Shown here: in pieces, positions 32,172 through 41,037 of the stretch | Layout of the letters: every line of letters starts with the position of its first letter | How positions within the stretch are numbered: position 1 is the first letter of the stretch | From: Actinobacteria bacterium Ga0077560 | Lineage (GTDB): Bacteria; Actinomycetota; Thermoleophilia; Miltoncostaeales; Miltoncostaeaceae | Assembly: GCA_001464275.1 (NCBI GenBank) | Contig: LNFL01000130.1 | Location: 1 to 64,000, forward strand | Length of the DNA: 64,000 nucleotides | Direction: 5' to 3' | Translations under genes and position numbers: made by a program | The notes under the pieces: generated by a model | Seen by the model: the letters and a program-made list of their open reading frames with translations, nothing else | What the model was told of the DNA's origin: nothing | Databases searched by the model: none

Positions 32172-32972
32172 TCAGCCGTCGGCGGCGGGCCTCGGCCCCT
32201 GACGGAGCACGAGGAAGTCGGCGGTCCCGCCGGAGAGCGGATACACCTTGTCGTTGACCTTCAGCTCCAGCCCGTCGGTGTTGGCCGCACGGAGCCAGAT
32301 CGACCGGTCCACCTGGAAGCTCTTGGTCTGGCCAGGGGTGAGGGTGGCGCGGTAGACCTCGCGGCCGGCGGCGTTGCGCGCCCGCACCTCGACGTACGAG
32401 CCGTAGGCACCGGTGCCGGTGAGCACGATCCGCACCGCCTCGGGACGCTCGGGCGTGGCGAGCTCGGGGTCCTCGGTGCCCGGCTGCGGGGTGGTGGCCC
32501 CCGGCACGGCGGGCGTGAGTGCCCGCGAGCTGTCGTTGGGGTCGCCGACCCCCATCTGCACCAGCAGGCCCACGCCCAGCACGCCGCCGATGGCGAGCCA
32601 CAGCAACTGGGCCTCGGTGCGGCGCCGGGTGGGACGTCGCGCGGTGCCGCGGGCGGCGCGGCGCCGACCCGGGTTGTCGGTCCGGGGGCGTCGCTGCATG
32701 CCGTCGGGCGAGCGGCGGCCGTGGTCGCCGGAGTCGAACGCGCCGAACCGGGATTCGTACTCGTCGATCACCAGCTGGCCGTCGAGGTCCAAGAACTCGG
32801 CGTACGAGCGCAGGAAGCCCCGGATGTAGGCGGGCGACGGGAGCAGGTCGAAGTGCTCGTCCTCGAGCGCACGGAGGTACTTCGGCCGGATCTTGGTGGC
32901 CACCTCGCACTCGGCGATGTCGAGCCCGCGCCGCAGGCGGGCTTCTCGTAGCGTGTTCCCGATTTCGAACAT
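32172..32972 (-). CDS. RodZ-like helix-turn-helix membrane protein
   Basis: A 266-residue single-pass membrane protein: cytoplasmic HTH_25 domain (TLREARLRRGLDIAECEVAT and IRPKYLRALEDEHFDLLPSPAYIRGFLRSYA), a basic linker rich in Arg, one transmembrane helix (LLWLAIGGVLGVGLLVQMGV near 145) and an extracytoplasmic DUF4115-type domain with YVEVRARNAAGREVYRATL. This is the RodZ layout, a protein that ties MreB to the wall machinery; in Actinomycetota its role is less clear. Lies between ftsK and cinA in the same direction. Confidence 0.85.
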   Translation of the reverse strand: MFEIGNTLREARLRRGLDIAECEVATKIRPKYLRALEDEHFDLLPSPAYIRGFLRSYAEFLDLDGQLVIDEYESRFGAFDSGDHGRRSPDGMQRRPRTDNPGRRRAARGTARRPTRRRTEAQLLWLAIGGVLGVGLLVQMGVGDPNDSSRALTPAVPGATTPQPGTEDPELATPERPEAVRIVLTGTGAYGSYVEVRARNAAGREVYRATLTPGQTKSFQVDRSIWLRAANTDGLELKVNDKVYPLSGGTADFLVLRQGPRPAADG

Positions 32973-33068
32973 GCGAAAGGGTGCGCTGGACAGCCATCCG
33001 TCCAGGGCGGGATCACCCTAGCCAGGGCGTTCCCGGCGCGCAACCGCGCCACCCGTTATGCATGCGGT

Positions 33069-35582
33069 TCAGTCGTGAGGCGAATCCATTGCGTCGACGG
33101 TCTCGGTGGGCTCGGGACGCGAGAGCAGCCGCGCGAGGTCGCCCTCCCCCACCAGCACGGTCCGCGGCTTGGAGCCCTCGTGGCCCGAGACGACGCCCAT
33201 CCGCTCCATCATGTCGACCAGGCGGCCGGCCCTGGCGTACCCCACGCCGAGGCGCCGTTGCAGGAGCGACACCGAGGCGGTGCCCTGCTGCACGACCATC
33301 TCGATCGCCTTCGCCAGCATCTCGTCGGAGTCGGGATCCGGCTCCTCCACCGCCGCCTCCGGCGGGCGCTCCAGCAGCTCCTGGCGCATCTCCGGCCGGC
33401 CCTGCTGCCGCCAGTGGTCGGTGATCGCGAGGATCTCCTCCTCCGACACATAGGCGCCCTGGAGGCGCTGGAGACGGCTGGTGCCCACCGGGCGGAACAG
33501 CATGTCGCCGCTGCCGAGCAGGCTCTCGGCGCCGCCGGCGTCCAGGACCACCCGGGAGTCCACCTGGGAGGAGACGGCGAAGGCCACGCGCGAGGGCACG
33601 TTGGCCTTGATCATCCCCGTGATCACGTCGGCGGACGGCCGCTGGGTCGCGAGCACCAGGTGGATACCCACGGCGCGGCTCTTCTGGGCGAGCCGGATGA
33701 TGGCGTCCTCGACCTCGGCCGGGGACACCATCATCAGGTCCGCGAGCTCGTCGATGAGCACCAGGATGGTGGGCATGGGCGGCTGCCCCGCCTTGGCCCG
33801 CGCCTCGTTCCAGTCGCGCAGGTTGCGGGCCCGGGCGAGCCCCATCAGCTCGTACCGGGTCTCCATCTCGCGCACGATGTTCGTGAGGACGGCCGAGGCG
33901 TCCCGCATGTTGGTGACGACGGGCGTCAGCAGATGCGGGATGGACTCGTAGTGGTTGAGCTCGACCTTCTTCGGGTCGATCAGGATCATCCGCAGCTCGT
34001 TGGGGCTGGAACGGATGAGCAGCGACGCGAGCAGCACGTTGAGGCACACGCTCTTGCCGGTGCCGGTGGAGCCGGCGATCAGCAGGTGCGGCATCTTCGC
34101 GAGGTCGACCGAGACCGGCTTGCCGGAGATGTCGAGTCCCAGCCAGGCCATCAGCGGACCGGAGTCCGGCGGGAAGTCCCGGTGGATGTCGCCCAGGGTG
34201 ATGAGGGCGGCCTCGGGGTTCGGGACCTCCACGCCCACCGCCTGCTTGCCCGGGATGGGCGCCAGGATGCGCAGCTCCTCGCGCGCCGCCAGTGCGTACG
34301 CCAGGTCGTCGCGCAGGGCGGTGATCCGGCCCACCTTGGTGCCCGGGGCCAGCTGCAGCTCGTAGCGCGTCACGCGGGGGCCGCTGACGGCGTCGGTGAC
34401 CTTCGCCGTGATGCCGAAGTGGCCGAGGGTCTCCTCCAGCCGGCGCGAGATGTCGTTGATCAGCGACTGCGGCACCCGGCTCGGGCCACCGCCGGTGCGC
34501 CGCAGCAGGCGGGTGCTGGGCGTGCGGTACCGGGGCCGGCCGTCGGCGTCGAGCGGGACGCGCACCCGATGCACCGGCTGCGGTGCGGCGGCGTCCGCCT
34601 CGGCCGGGTCCTCGACCTCCTGCAGGACCTCGGGCGCGTCGTCCAGCTCCGGGATGTCCTCGTCCTCGAGAATGCCCTCGTAGGTCAGCGGCGCCTCGTC
34701 CTCGGGCGCCGTGGGCTCCGGGACGTCCGGCGTCCCGGGGAGGTCGTCGGCGTGCACGTGGCCCGCCTCGTCGGCCAGCGCCGGCGACGGGGGCAGCATG
34801 GAGGGCTCGTCGAACAGGTCGGGGAAGCTGTCGGCGCCGTCGACCAGGGGCGCCGGCGCGGGCGCGCGGCGACGGCGGATCCCGACGACCGCCACCCCGC
34901 CGCCGTTGGTGTCGACGGCCGACCGCACCTGCCGGGAGAAGGCCTGCCCGCCGCGAATCGCCGTGATCGTCGCCGAGGCCATGCCCCGGCCCACGGTGCG
35001 GCCCGCGGTCGCGGCCCCGCGCCCGGAGCGGCGCAGTGCGTGTCCCAGCGAGGCTCCGGAGATGAGGACCGTGGAGGCCACGAGCCCCAGGCCCACGAGG
35101 ATGCCCGTGCCGATCGCGCCCACCGAGTTCCCGGTGAGGAAGTAGACGGCCTCGCCCAGCGCCCCGCCCCGCGCCTGGATGACGTCCACCGCGAACCAGC
35201 CGTCGCGGGTCATCCCGCCCAGGCCGAAGCTCCCCGCCGCGAGGGCGGTGCAGACGCTCACCAGGCCGATGCCGGCGCCCAGGCGCAGCGGCGGCAGGCG
35301 CAGCAGGTCGTCGTCGAGGATGAGCAGCACGCCGAGCCCCACCAGGGCCAGCGGCGCCGCCATCGTCAGACGGCCGATGCCGAGACGCACCAGCTCCTCG
35401 AGCCAGCCGCCGAGCGGCCCGGCGCCGAAGCCCAGGTAGAGCTGGGCGGCGAGGAACAGGCCGAGGCCCGCGAGCCCCATCCCGACCATCTCCCGCACCT
35501 GGTGCGGGCTCATCGCCGGGGCCCCGCGCTTGCGCGGCGCCTGACGGCGGGTGTTGCGGCGACGTGCGACCTGTGTGCTCAC
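33069..35582 (-). CDS. ftsK: DNA translocase FtsK/SpoIIIE
   Basis: An 837-residue membrane-anchored DNA pump for chromosome segregation at division. Four or so membrane helices occupy ~30-190, followed by an acidic, Pro-rich linker (to ~320), then the alpha/beta motor: PGKQAVGVEVPN, Walker A IAGSTGTGKSV near residue 500, Walker B VLIDELADLMM, KSRAVGIHLVLATQRPS. The C-terminal winged-helix gamma domain (VSLLQRRLGVGYARAGRLVD) that reads KOPS sites is present. GTG 35582 has GGGGG just upstream. It begins the ftsK-rodZ-cinA unit. Confidence 0.95.
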   Translation of the reverse strand: MSTQVARRRNTRRQAPRKRGAPAMSPHQVREMVGMGLAGLGLFLAAQLYLGFGAGPLGGWLEELVRLGIGRLTMAAPLALVGLGVLLILDDDLLRLPPLRLGAGIGLVSVCTALAAGSFGLGGMTRDGWFAVDVIQARGGALGEAVYFLTGNSVGAIGTGILVGLGLVASTVLISGASLGHALRRSGRGAATAGRTVGRGMASATITAIRGGQAFSRQVRSAVDTNGGGVAVVGIRRRRAPAPAPLVDGADSFPDLFDEPSMLPPSPALADEAGHVHADDLPGTPDVPEPTAPEDEAPLTYEGILEDEDIPELDDAPEVLQEVEDPAEADAAAPQPVHRVRVPLDADGRPRYRTPSTRLLRRTGGGPSRVPQSLINDISRRLEETLGHFGITAKVTDAVSGPRVTRYELQLAPGTKVGRITALRDDLAYALAAREELRILAPIPGKQAVGVEVPNPEAALITLGDIHRDFPPDSGPLMAWLGLDISGKPVSVDLAKMPHLLIAGSTGTGKSVCLNVLLASLLIRSSPNELRMILIDPKKVELNHYESIPHLLTPVVTNMRDASAVLTNIVREMETRYELMGLARARNLRDWNEARAKAGQPPMPTILVLIDELADLMMVSPAEVEDAIIRLAQKSRAVGIHLVLATQRPSADVITGMIKANVPSRVAFAVSSQVDSRVVLDAGGAESLLGSGDMLFRPVGTSRLQRLQGAYVSEEEILAITDHWRQQGRPEMRQELLERPPEAAVEEPDPDSDEMLAKAIEMVVQQGTASVSLLQRRLGVGYARAGRLVDMMERMGVVSGHEGSKPRTVLVGEGDLARLLSRPEPTETVDAMDSPHD

Positions 35583-35675
35583 CCGGACCCCCTGCGGACA
35601 CGGCGGGACGTGGCTGAAGGAACGCCCGCCCTCCTACAGTTGGCGGAAGCGTCCCCGGTTCCTCCCCCGGCGCGG

Positions 35676-35681
35676 TAGCGT
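35676..35681 (+). promoter_or_regulatory. -10 hexamer TAGCGT of sodA
   Basis: TAGCGT 48 nt before the ATG, giving a leader of about 40 nt with a good ribosome-binding site AAAAGGAG (35713-35720). The remaining 35583-35729 stretch holds no gene. Confidence 0.4.
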
Positions 35682-35729
35682 GAATGTGGACACCGGTGCC
35701 CGGCAGGAACCGAAAAGGAGACCCACAGC

Positions 35730-36338
35730 ATGGCTTTCGAGCTGCCCCCCCTTCCCTACGCCTACGACGCCCTCGAGCCGCACATCGACGCGCGGACGAT
35801 GGAGATCCACCACACCAAGCACCACCAGACCTACGTGAACAACGCCAACGCGGCGCTCGAGGGAACCGAGTGGGCCGACGCCTCCGTGGAGGACGTCCTC
35901 GCGAACCTGTCCAAGCTCCCGGCCGACAAGCAGACGCCGCTGCGCAACAACGCCGGCGGCCACGCGAACCACTCGCTGTTCTGGGAGATCATGGGCCCGG
36001 ACGGCGGCGGCGACCCCACCGGCGAGCTGGGTGACGCGATCACCGCCACCTTCGGCAGCGCCGACGAGCTGCGCGCGAAGATGAACGCCGCGGGCGCGGG
36101 CCGGTTCGGCTCCGGCTGGTCGTGGCTCATCTGGAACGGCAGCGGCCTGGAGGTCACCTCCACGCCGAACCAGGACTCCCCCATCCTCGACGGCAACGTG
36201 CCGCTCCTGGGGATCGACGTGTGGGAGCACGCGTACTACCTCAGCTACCAGAACCGCCGTCCGGACTACCTGGCGGCCTGGTGGAACGTCGTGAACTGGG
36301 ACGCGGTGGCCGCCCGCTACGCGGCCGCCAAGGGCTGA
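35730..36338 (+). CDS. sodA: Superoxide dismutase, Mn/Fe type
   Basis: A 202-residue Mn/Fe superoxide dismutase. The four metal ligands are visible: His in MEIHHTKHH, His in [13 protein letters not shown], Asp in DVW and His in WEHAYYL. The GGHANHS and DVWEHAYY forms are common in Mn enzymes, but Mn versus Fe cannot be settled by eye. No signal peptide, so cytoplasmic. Strong ribosome-binding site AAAAGGAG 9 nt upstream of ATG. Stands alone; a hairpin follows its stop. Confidence 0.95.
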   Translation: MAFELPPLPYAYDALEPHIDARTMEIHHTKHHQTYVNNANAALEGTEWADASVEDVLANLSKLPADKQTPLRNNAGGHANHSLFWEIMGPDGGGDPTGELGDAITATFGSADELRAKMNAAGAGRFGSGWSWLIWNGSGLEVTSTPNQDSPILDGNVPLLGIDVWEHAYYLSYQNRRPDYLAAWWNVVNWDAVAARYAAAKG

Positions 36339-36344
36339 GGTCCC

Positions 36345-36375
36345 TGCGGGGCCGGGCCGCCGGTCCGGCCCCGCA
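36345..36375. terminator. Terminator-like hairpin after sodA
   Basis: Perfect 11-bp stem TGCGGGGCCGG / CCGGCCCCGCA around a 9-nt loop, 6 nt after the sodA stop and just before the DUF3052 gene. No T-run. Confidence 0.6.
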
Positions 36376-36382
36376 TGCGGCC

Positions 36383-36802
36383 ATGTCCACCTCCGGGTAC
36401 TCCGGCACCCCGCTCCCCCGCAAGCTCGGGATCGCGGCGGGCTGCCGTCTCGCCCTCCTCGGCGCCCCCGAGGGCATCGAGGCCCTGCTCGATCCCCTGC
36501 CCGACGGCGTGCGCGTGATGCGGCGCGTGGCGCCGGAGCTCGACGTCGCCGTGCTGTTCGTGGACTCCGCGGCACGGCTCACCCGCCGGCTCCCCGCCGT
36601 GCGCGCGGCGATGACGCCCGCGGGCGGCCTCTGGGTCGCATGGCCCAAGCGCGCCTCCGGGGTGCCCACCGACGTGACCGAGGACGTCGTGCGGGACGCC
36701 GGCCTGGCCGCCGGGCTGGTGGACAACAAGGTGTGCGCCATCGACGCCACCTGGTCCGGGCTGCGCCTGGTCACGCGGCGCGCCGACCGGCTGCGCGCCT
36801 AG
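36383..36802 (+). CDS. DUF3052 family protein
   Basis: A 139-residue protein starting SGYSGTPLPRKLGIAAGCRLALLGAPEG, the hallmark of DUF3052, a family of unknown function common in Actinomycetota. It continues with a predicted Rossmann-like alternation ending GLWVAWPKRASGVPTDVTEDVVRDAGLAAGLVDNKVCAID. No enzyme motif is known. The ATG lies only 7 nt after the sodA terminator stem and has no clear ribosome-binding site. Its TAG shares CTAG with the stop of the convergent GGDEF/EAL gene. Confidence 0.82.
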   Translation: MSTSGYSGTPLPRKLGIAAGCRLALLGAPEGIEALLDPLPDGVRVMRRVAPELDVAVLFVDSAARLTRRLPAVRAAMTPAGGLWVAWPKRASGVPTDVTEDVVRDAGLAAGLVDNKVCAIDATWSGLRLVTRRADRLRA

Positions 36803-39315
36803 CCCGCCGGCGCCCCCAGGCCCGCCGCCGCCATGTCCGGGATCGTCCCCGCGGGTGCGGGGCGGGCGAAGTGGAAGCCCTGACCGCACGGGCATCCGAG
36901 CTCGACCAGGGCGCGGTGCTGGCCGGCGCGCTCCACGCCCTCCGCCACCACCTCGAGGCCCATCGTGCCCGCGAGCTGCAGCACGGCGCGGGCGATCTCC
37001 CGGGCCTGCCGGTCCTCGTCCACCCGCTCCACCAGGAGCCGGTCGAGCTTCATGATGTCCACCGGCAGGTCCCGCAGGCGCGCCAGGCTGCTGTGCCCGG
37101 TGCCGAAGTCGTCGATGGCGACGCGGGCGCCGGCGTCCCGGAGCAGCGCGAGCTCGCCCAGCGCCTCCGGGGCCGCGATCGCGAAGGCCTCCTCGGTGAC
37201 CTCCAGGACCAGGCTGCCGGGACCGATCCCCGCCTCACGCGCCGCGTCGAGCACCTCCTCGGCCAGGCCGGGCTCGGAGAGCGTGGCCGGCGAGATGTTG
37301 ACGGTCACGCAGAGGTCGTCCCAGCCCCCCTCGGCCCGCCACGCGGCCAGCTGGGCGCACGCCGCGCGCACCACCCAGCGGTCGAGCGCGCCGCCCAGGC
37401 CGAGCTCCTGGGCGCGGGGGACGAAGTCCGCGGGCACGGTGACCACGCCGTTGCGCGGCCATCGCACGAGCGCCTCCATGCCGGCCAGCTCCGGCCGGTC
37501 GAGACGCACGATGGGCTGGAAGTCCAGCGCCAGGCGCCCCTGCTCGATGGCGCGGCGCAGGTCGGTCGCGGCGGTGAGCCGCGCGCCGGCGCGTTCGCGG
37601 ATGGCGTCGTCGTGGGTGACGTGCCGTCGCCGGCCCAGCTCCTTGGCCCGGTACATGGCCGCATCGGCGTCCCGGACCATCGACTCCGGCGTGGCGCCCG
37701 GGCCGTTCAGCGCGATGCCGATGCTCACGCTCACGTAGGCCTCGGAGGTCCCGATCGCGATGGGGTCCGCCAGCGCGTTCTGCAGGCGTGTCGCGACGGT
37801 CTCGGCCTCCCGCTCGTCGGCGATGCCGGTGCACACCACCACGAACTCGTCGCCGCCGAACCGGGCGAGCATGTCCGCGGGGCGCAGGGCGGCGCGGAAC
37901 CGGTGCGCCACCACCGACAGCAGCTGGTCGCCGGCGGCGTGGCCCAGCTCGTCGTTGACGGACTTGAACTCGTCCAGGTCGCAGAACAGCACCGCCACAC
38001 GCGTGGCGCCGGCGCCCGACAGCGCCGTCTCGATGCGCTCCTGGAAGCGGGTGCGGTTCGGCAGGCCGGTGAGCGCGTCGTGCGCCGCCTGGTGCTCCAG
38101 CTGCGCCTCCACCCGCCGGCGCCGGCCGATGTCGGCCGACAGGGTGTCGGCCATGCGGTCGAACGCGCCGGCGAGGAGGCCCAGCTCGTCCCGCGACGGG
38201 TCGCCGACGCGGGCGTCGAGGTCCCCGCGGCTGATCGCCGTGGCCTTCTCGGTCACCCGCCGGATGCGACCGGTGACCGACCGGGACACCAGCAGCAGCA
38301 CCAGGGCGAGGATCCCCACGGCGACCGCGAACGCGACCACCACGGCCATCGTGATGCGGCGCGGAACGGCGAACGCCTCGGCCTCGTTGATCTTCACGAC
38401 CAGGCGCCAGTCGGAGCCGGCGATGGGCCGGAGGGCGGCGATGACCTCGACGCCGCGGTAGTCACGCACCCCCTCGACGATCTCCGGCGGTTGGGCCGCG
38501 AGGGCCCGCACCGCCGGGGCCTCCGAGCGGACCTGTGGGACGACCGTCGCGAACCGCCGGACCCCCGCGTCGGTGTACCGGACATCGGTGATGAACTGGG
38601 CGCCGCCGGTGCGGGCGTCGCGCTGCACCATGTGCAGGTCGGCGGTCTCGCCCAGGTCGATCGCCGGCCGGCGCGGGCTGCCGGGCGGCCCCGGTTCGGT
38701 GTCGGAGATGATCGACGCCACGGGGGCCATGTCGCACTCGGCGACCAGCACGCCGATCGCGCGACCGCGCACGCGAACCTGCACCGCGTGGACGTACGCC
38801 CCGCCCTCCGGGGTGGCGAAGGCCCGCCCGGCATGCCACGGCAGCGACCCCCGGCGCACCTGCAGCACCGCATCGCGGGCGGCGCCGCGGGGCGCCAGCA
38901 GGCGGCCGCGCCCTCCCTGGCGGGTTCCGGTGGCGATGCGCCGGCCGCCGGTGGTCCAGGCGCTCACGGCCTGCAGGTCGTCGGTGAGGCGCACCTCGCG
39001 CAACGCGGCGCGCAGGCGGGCGCGGTTCCGCGCCGAGGGCTGTGCGACGAAGGCCCGGAACTCGGGCAGGACCCCCTCGGGCCCCGCCAGGGGGACCAGC
39101 TTGTCCGACATGGACTGCAGGCGCTGCTCGAGCCGGGAGCGCTCCAGATCACCGACCGAGCCCAAGTCGCGCCGCGCGTCGGCGGTGAGCTCCCGGGACG
39201 TGAACATCACGGCGAGCAGGCCGATCACGGCCAGCACGAGGGCACTCGCCGCGGCGGCGAACAGGAACTTCTGCCGGATCGAGAATCGCGCCGGGCGCGT
39301 GCCGAAGGGGAACAT
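36799..39315 (-). CDS. dCache-HAMP-GGDEF-EAL cyclic-di-GMP protein
   Basis: An 838-residue transmembrane c-di-GMP enzyme. Order: membrane helix ~12-35, a large extracytoplasmic sensor of the dCache type (~40-310), second helix ~315-340, HAMP ~340-395, GGDEF with intact FGGDEF near residue 486 and an RPAD inhibitory site five residues before it, then EAL with MEALVRW near 613, VTVNIS, LEVTEEA, IDDFGTGHSS, IMKLDR, VAEGVE and a final QGFHFARP. Both catalytic sites look competent. ATG 39315 is 8 nt after TAGCAT. Downstream of rnj, which ends 42 nt earlier. Confidence 0.93.
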   Translation of the reverse strand: MFPFGTRPARFSIRQKFLFAAAASALVLAVIGLLAVMFTSRELTADARRDLGSVGDLERSRLEQRLQSMSDKLVPLAGPEGVLPEFRAFVAQPSARNRARLRAALREVRLTDDLQAVSAWTTGGRRIATGTRQGGRGRLLAPRGAARDAVLQVRRGSLPWHAGRAFATPEGGAYVHAVQVRVRGRAIGVLVAECDMAPVASIISDTEPGPPGSPRRPAIDLGETADLHMVQRDARTGGAQFITDVRYTDAGVRRFATVVPQVRSEAPAVRALAAQPPEIVEGVRDYRGVEVIAALRPIAGSDWRLVVKINEAEAFAVPRRITMAVVVAFAVAVGILALVLLLVSRSVTGRIRRVTEKATAISRGDLDARVGDPSRDELGLLAGAFDRMADTLSADIGRRRRVEAQLEHQAAHDALTGLPNRTRFQERIETALSGAGATRVAVLFCDLDEFKSVNDELGHAAGDQLLSVVAHRFRAALRPADMLARFGGDEFVVVCTGIADEREAETVATRLQNALADPIAIGTSEAYVSVSIGIALNGPGATPESMVRDADAAMYRAKELGRRRHVTHDDAIRERAGARLTAATDLRRAIEQGRLALDFQPIVRLDRPELAGMEALVRWPRNGVVTVPADFVPRAQELGLGGALDRWVVRAACAQLAAWRAEGGWDDLCVTVNISPATLSEPGLAEEVLDAAREAGIGPGSLVLEVTEEAFAIAAPEALGELALLRDAGARVAIDDFGTGHSSLARLRDLPVDIMKLDRLLVERVDEDRQAREIARAVLQLAGTMGLEVVAEGVERAGQHRALVELGCPCGQGFHFARPAPAGTIPDMAAAGLGAPAG

Positions 39316-39323
39316 CGGGGGCC

Positions 39324-39329
39324 ATGCTA
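39324..39329 (-). promoter_or_regulatory. -10 hexamer TAGCAT of the dCache-GGDEF-EAL gene
   Basis: Minus-strand TAGCAT, 8 nt before ATG 39315. It sits inside a G/C hairpin region (39316-39347) where one G-run can pair with either of two C-runs. Confidence 0.5.
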
Positions 39330-39357
39330 GACCCCCGAGCGGCCCCCTGAAAGTTGC

Positions 39358-41037
39358 CTAAACCTCCACGATCACCGGCAGAACCATCGGTCGCTGTCCG
39401 GTGCGCTTGCGCAGCAGCCCCGCCACCGCGTCGTGGAGCTGATGCTGCAGGACCCCGATCTCGGTCACGCGCTGGGCCGCGGAGGTCCGCAGGCTGCGCT
39501 CGACCTCCAGCCGGGTCTCCTCCATCACCTGAGGATCCTCGGCCGCGGAGAAGCCGCGGGTGATCACCTCGGCGTCGCCGATGGGCTCGCCGGTGTCGGC
39601 CTCGACGGTGGCGACGATGACCACCACGCCGTCGTCGGCCAGGTGCCGGCGGTCACGCAGCACCTCGTCCGCGACGTCGCCGACGCCGAGCCCGTCGACG
39701 TACGTGACGCCCGCCGTGACGTGGTCCACGATGGCGGCGCTGTCGGAGGTCACCTCCAGCACGTCGCCGTTGTCCAGCCGGAAGATTGACGAGGCCGGCA
39801 CGTCCAGGCCGATCGCGAGGTCGGCGTGCGCGCGCTGGTGGCGCGGCTCACCGTGGATGGGCGCGAAGAACTTCGGCCGGATGAGCTCGAGCATCCACTG
39901 CAGGTCCGCGGACGTGCCGTGTCCGGAGACGTGGACGCCGGGGTGCGTGCGGCTGGTGATGAACCGGGCACCGAGCCGGACGATCCGGTTGATGGTGTCG
40001 TTGACGGCGAGCTCGTTGCCCGGGACCGTCCGCGAGCTGTAGACGATGGTGTCGGAGGGCTGCAGGGTGAGCTGGTGGTGCTCCCCGCGGGCCATCCGCG
40101 ACAGCGCCGCGAGCGCCTCGCCCTGGCTGCCGGTGCAGATGATGACCTGCTCGTCGGGGCGGTACTCGTCCAGGTCCTTCGGCTTCACCAGGGTCTGCGC
40201 CGGAACCCGCAGGCAGCCCAGGTTCGTGGCGATGCCGACGTTGCGGATGAGCGACCGGCCGATGAGGGTGACCACCCGGCCGTCGTCGAAGGCGGCCTCC
40301 AGGATCTGCTGCACGCGATGGATGTGCGAGGAGAACGTCGTGATGATGACGCGGCCCGGCGCGGTCGCCAGGACCTTGCGCAGCTCCTGGCCCACCTGGC
40401 GCTCGTTGATGGACTCCGGCGGCTCCTCCGCGTTGGTGGAGTCCGAGAGCAGCAGGAGCACGCCGTCCTCGCCCAGGCGCGCGAGCGCCGCGACGTCGCT
40501 GCGCGGGGCGCCCGCGACGGGCGTGTGGTCGAACTTGAAGTCACCCGTGTGCACCACGGTGCCGTGGGCGGTGTGGAGCGCGACCGCAAGGCAGTCGGGG
40601 GTGCTGTGGGTGACGCGCACGAACTCGGTCCGGAACGGGCCGATGTGGGGACCCTCGCCGGGGCCGACCTCGATGAGCTCGGCACGGTCGGTGATCCGGT
40701 GCTCGTCGAGCTTCGCCCGGACCTGGCCCATGGCGAAGCGCGGGCCGATGATCTTGAGGCGGCCGACGGCGCGCACCAGGTACGGCACGCCGCCGATGTG
40801 GTCCTCGTGGCCGTGCGTGAGGATCAACGCCTCGAGCTTGTCGGCGTTGTCCTCGACGTAGCTGAAGTCCGGCAGGACCAGGTCGACGCCGAGCTGGTCG
40901 TGCTTCGGAAAGGTGACGCCGCAGTCGATGATGACCATCCGGTCATCCATCTCCACGACATACATGTTGCGCCCGATCTCACCGGTCCCGCCGAGCGGGA
41001 TGACGCGGATTGGACTACGCACGGGCGAGGACGCCAT
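39358..41037 (-). CDS. rnj: Ribonuclease J
   Basis: A 559-residue metallo-beta-lactamase/beta-CASP ribonuclease with 5'-3' exo- and endonuclease activity on RNA. Motifs: LGGTGEIGRNMYVVE, the zinc-binding HGHEDHIGG near residue 78, TGDFKFDHTP, SDSTNAE, the beta-CASP TFSSHIHRVQQI and HVSGHG, then a C-terminal domain to VIVEV. Length normal. Its start at 41037 lies 23 nt inside the end of dapA, so the two are co-transcribed. Confidence 0.95.
   Translation of the reverse strand: MASSPVRSPIRVIPLGGTGEIGRNMYVVEMDDRMVIIDCGVTFPKHDQLGVDLVLPDFSYVEDNADKLEALILTHGHEDHIGGVPYLVRAVGRLKIIGPRFAMGQVRAKLDEHRITDRAELIEVGPGEGPHIGPFRTEFVRVTHSTPDCLAVALHTAHGTVVHTGDFKFDHTPVAGAPRSDVAALARLGEDGVLLLLSDSTNAEEPPESINERQVGQELRKVLATAPGRVIITTFSSHIHRVQQILEAAFDDGRVVTLIGRSLIRNVGIATNLGCLRVPAQTLVKPKDLDEYRPDEQVIICTGSQGEALAALSRMARGEHHQLTLQPSDTIVYSSRTVPGNELAVNDTINRIVRLGARFITSRTHPGVHVSGHGTSADLQWMLELIRPKFFAPIHGEPRHQRAHADLAIGLDVPASSIFRLDNGDVLEVTSDSAAIVDHVTAGVTYVDGLGVGDVADEVLRDRRHLADDGVVVIVATVEADTGEPIGDAEVITRGFSAAEDPQVMEETRLEVERSLRTSAAQRVTEIGVLQHQLHDAVAGLLRKRTGQRPMVLPVIVEV

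Noticed and set aside
33013-35601. 862-codon open frame overlapping ftsK on the same strand in another frame
   Set aside because: Arg/Gly/Pro-rich translation without domains; a shadow of the G+C-rich ftsK gene, whose own frame shows complete FtsK motifs.
36640-39330. 896-codon open frame on the plus strand
   Set aside because: Antisense to the dCache-GGDEF-EAL gene; composition is that of a G+C-rich shadow and no motif is seen.
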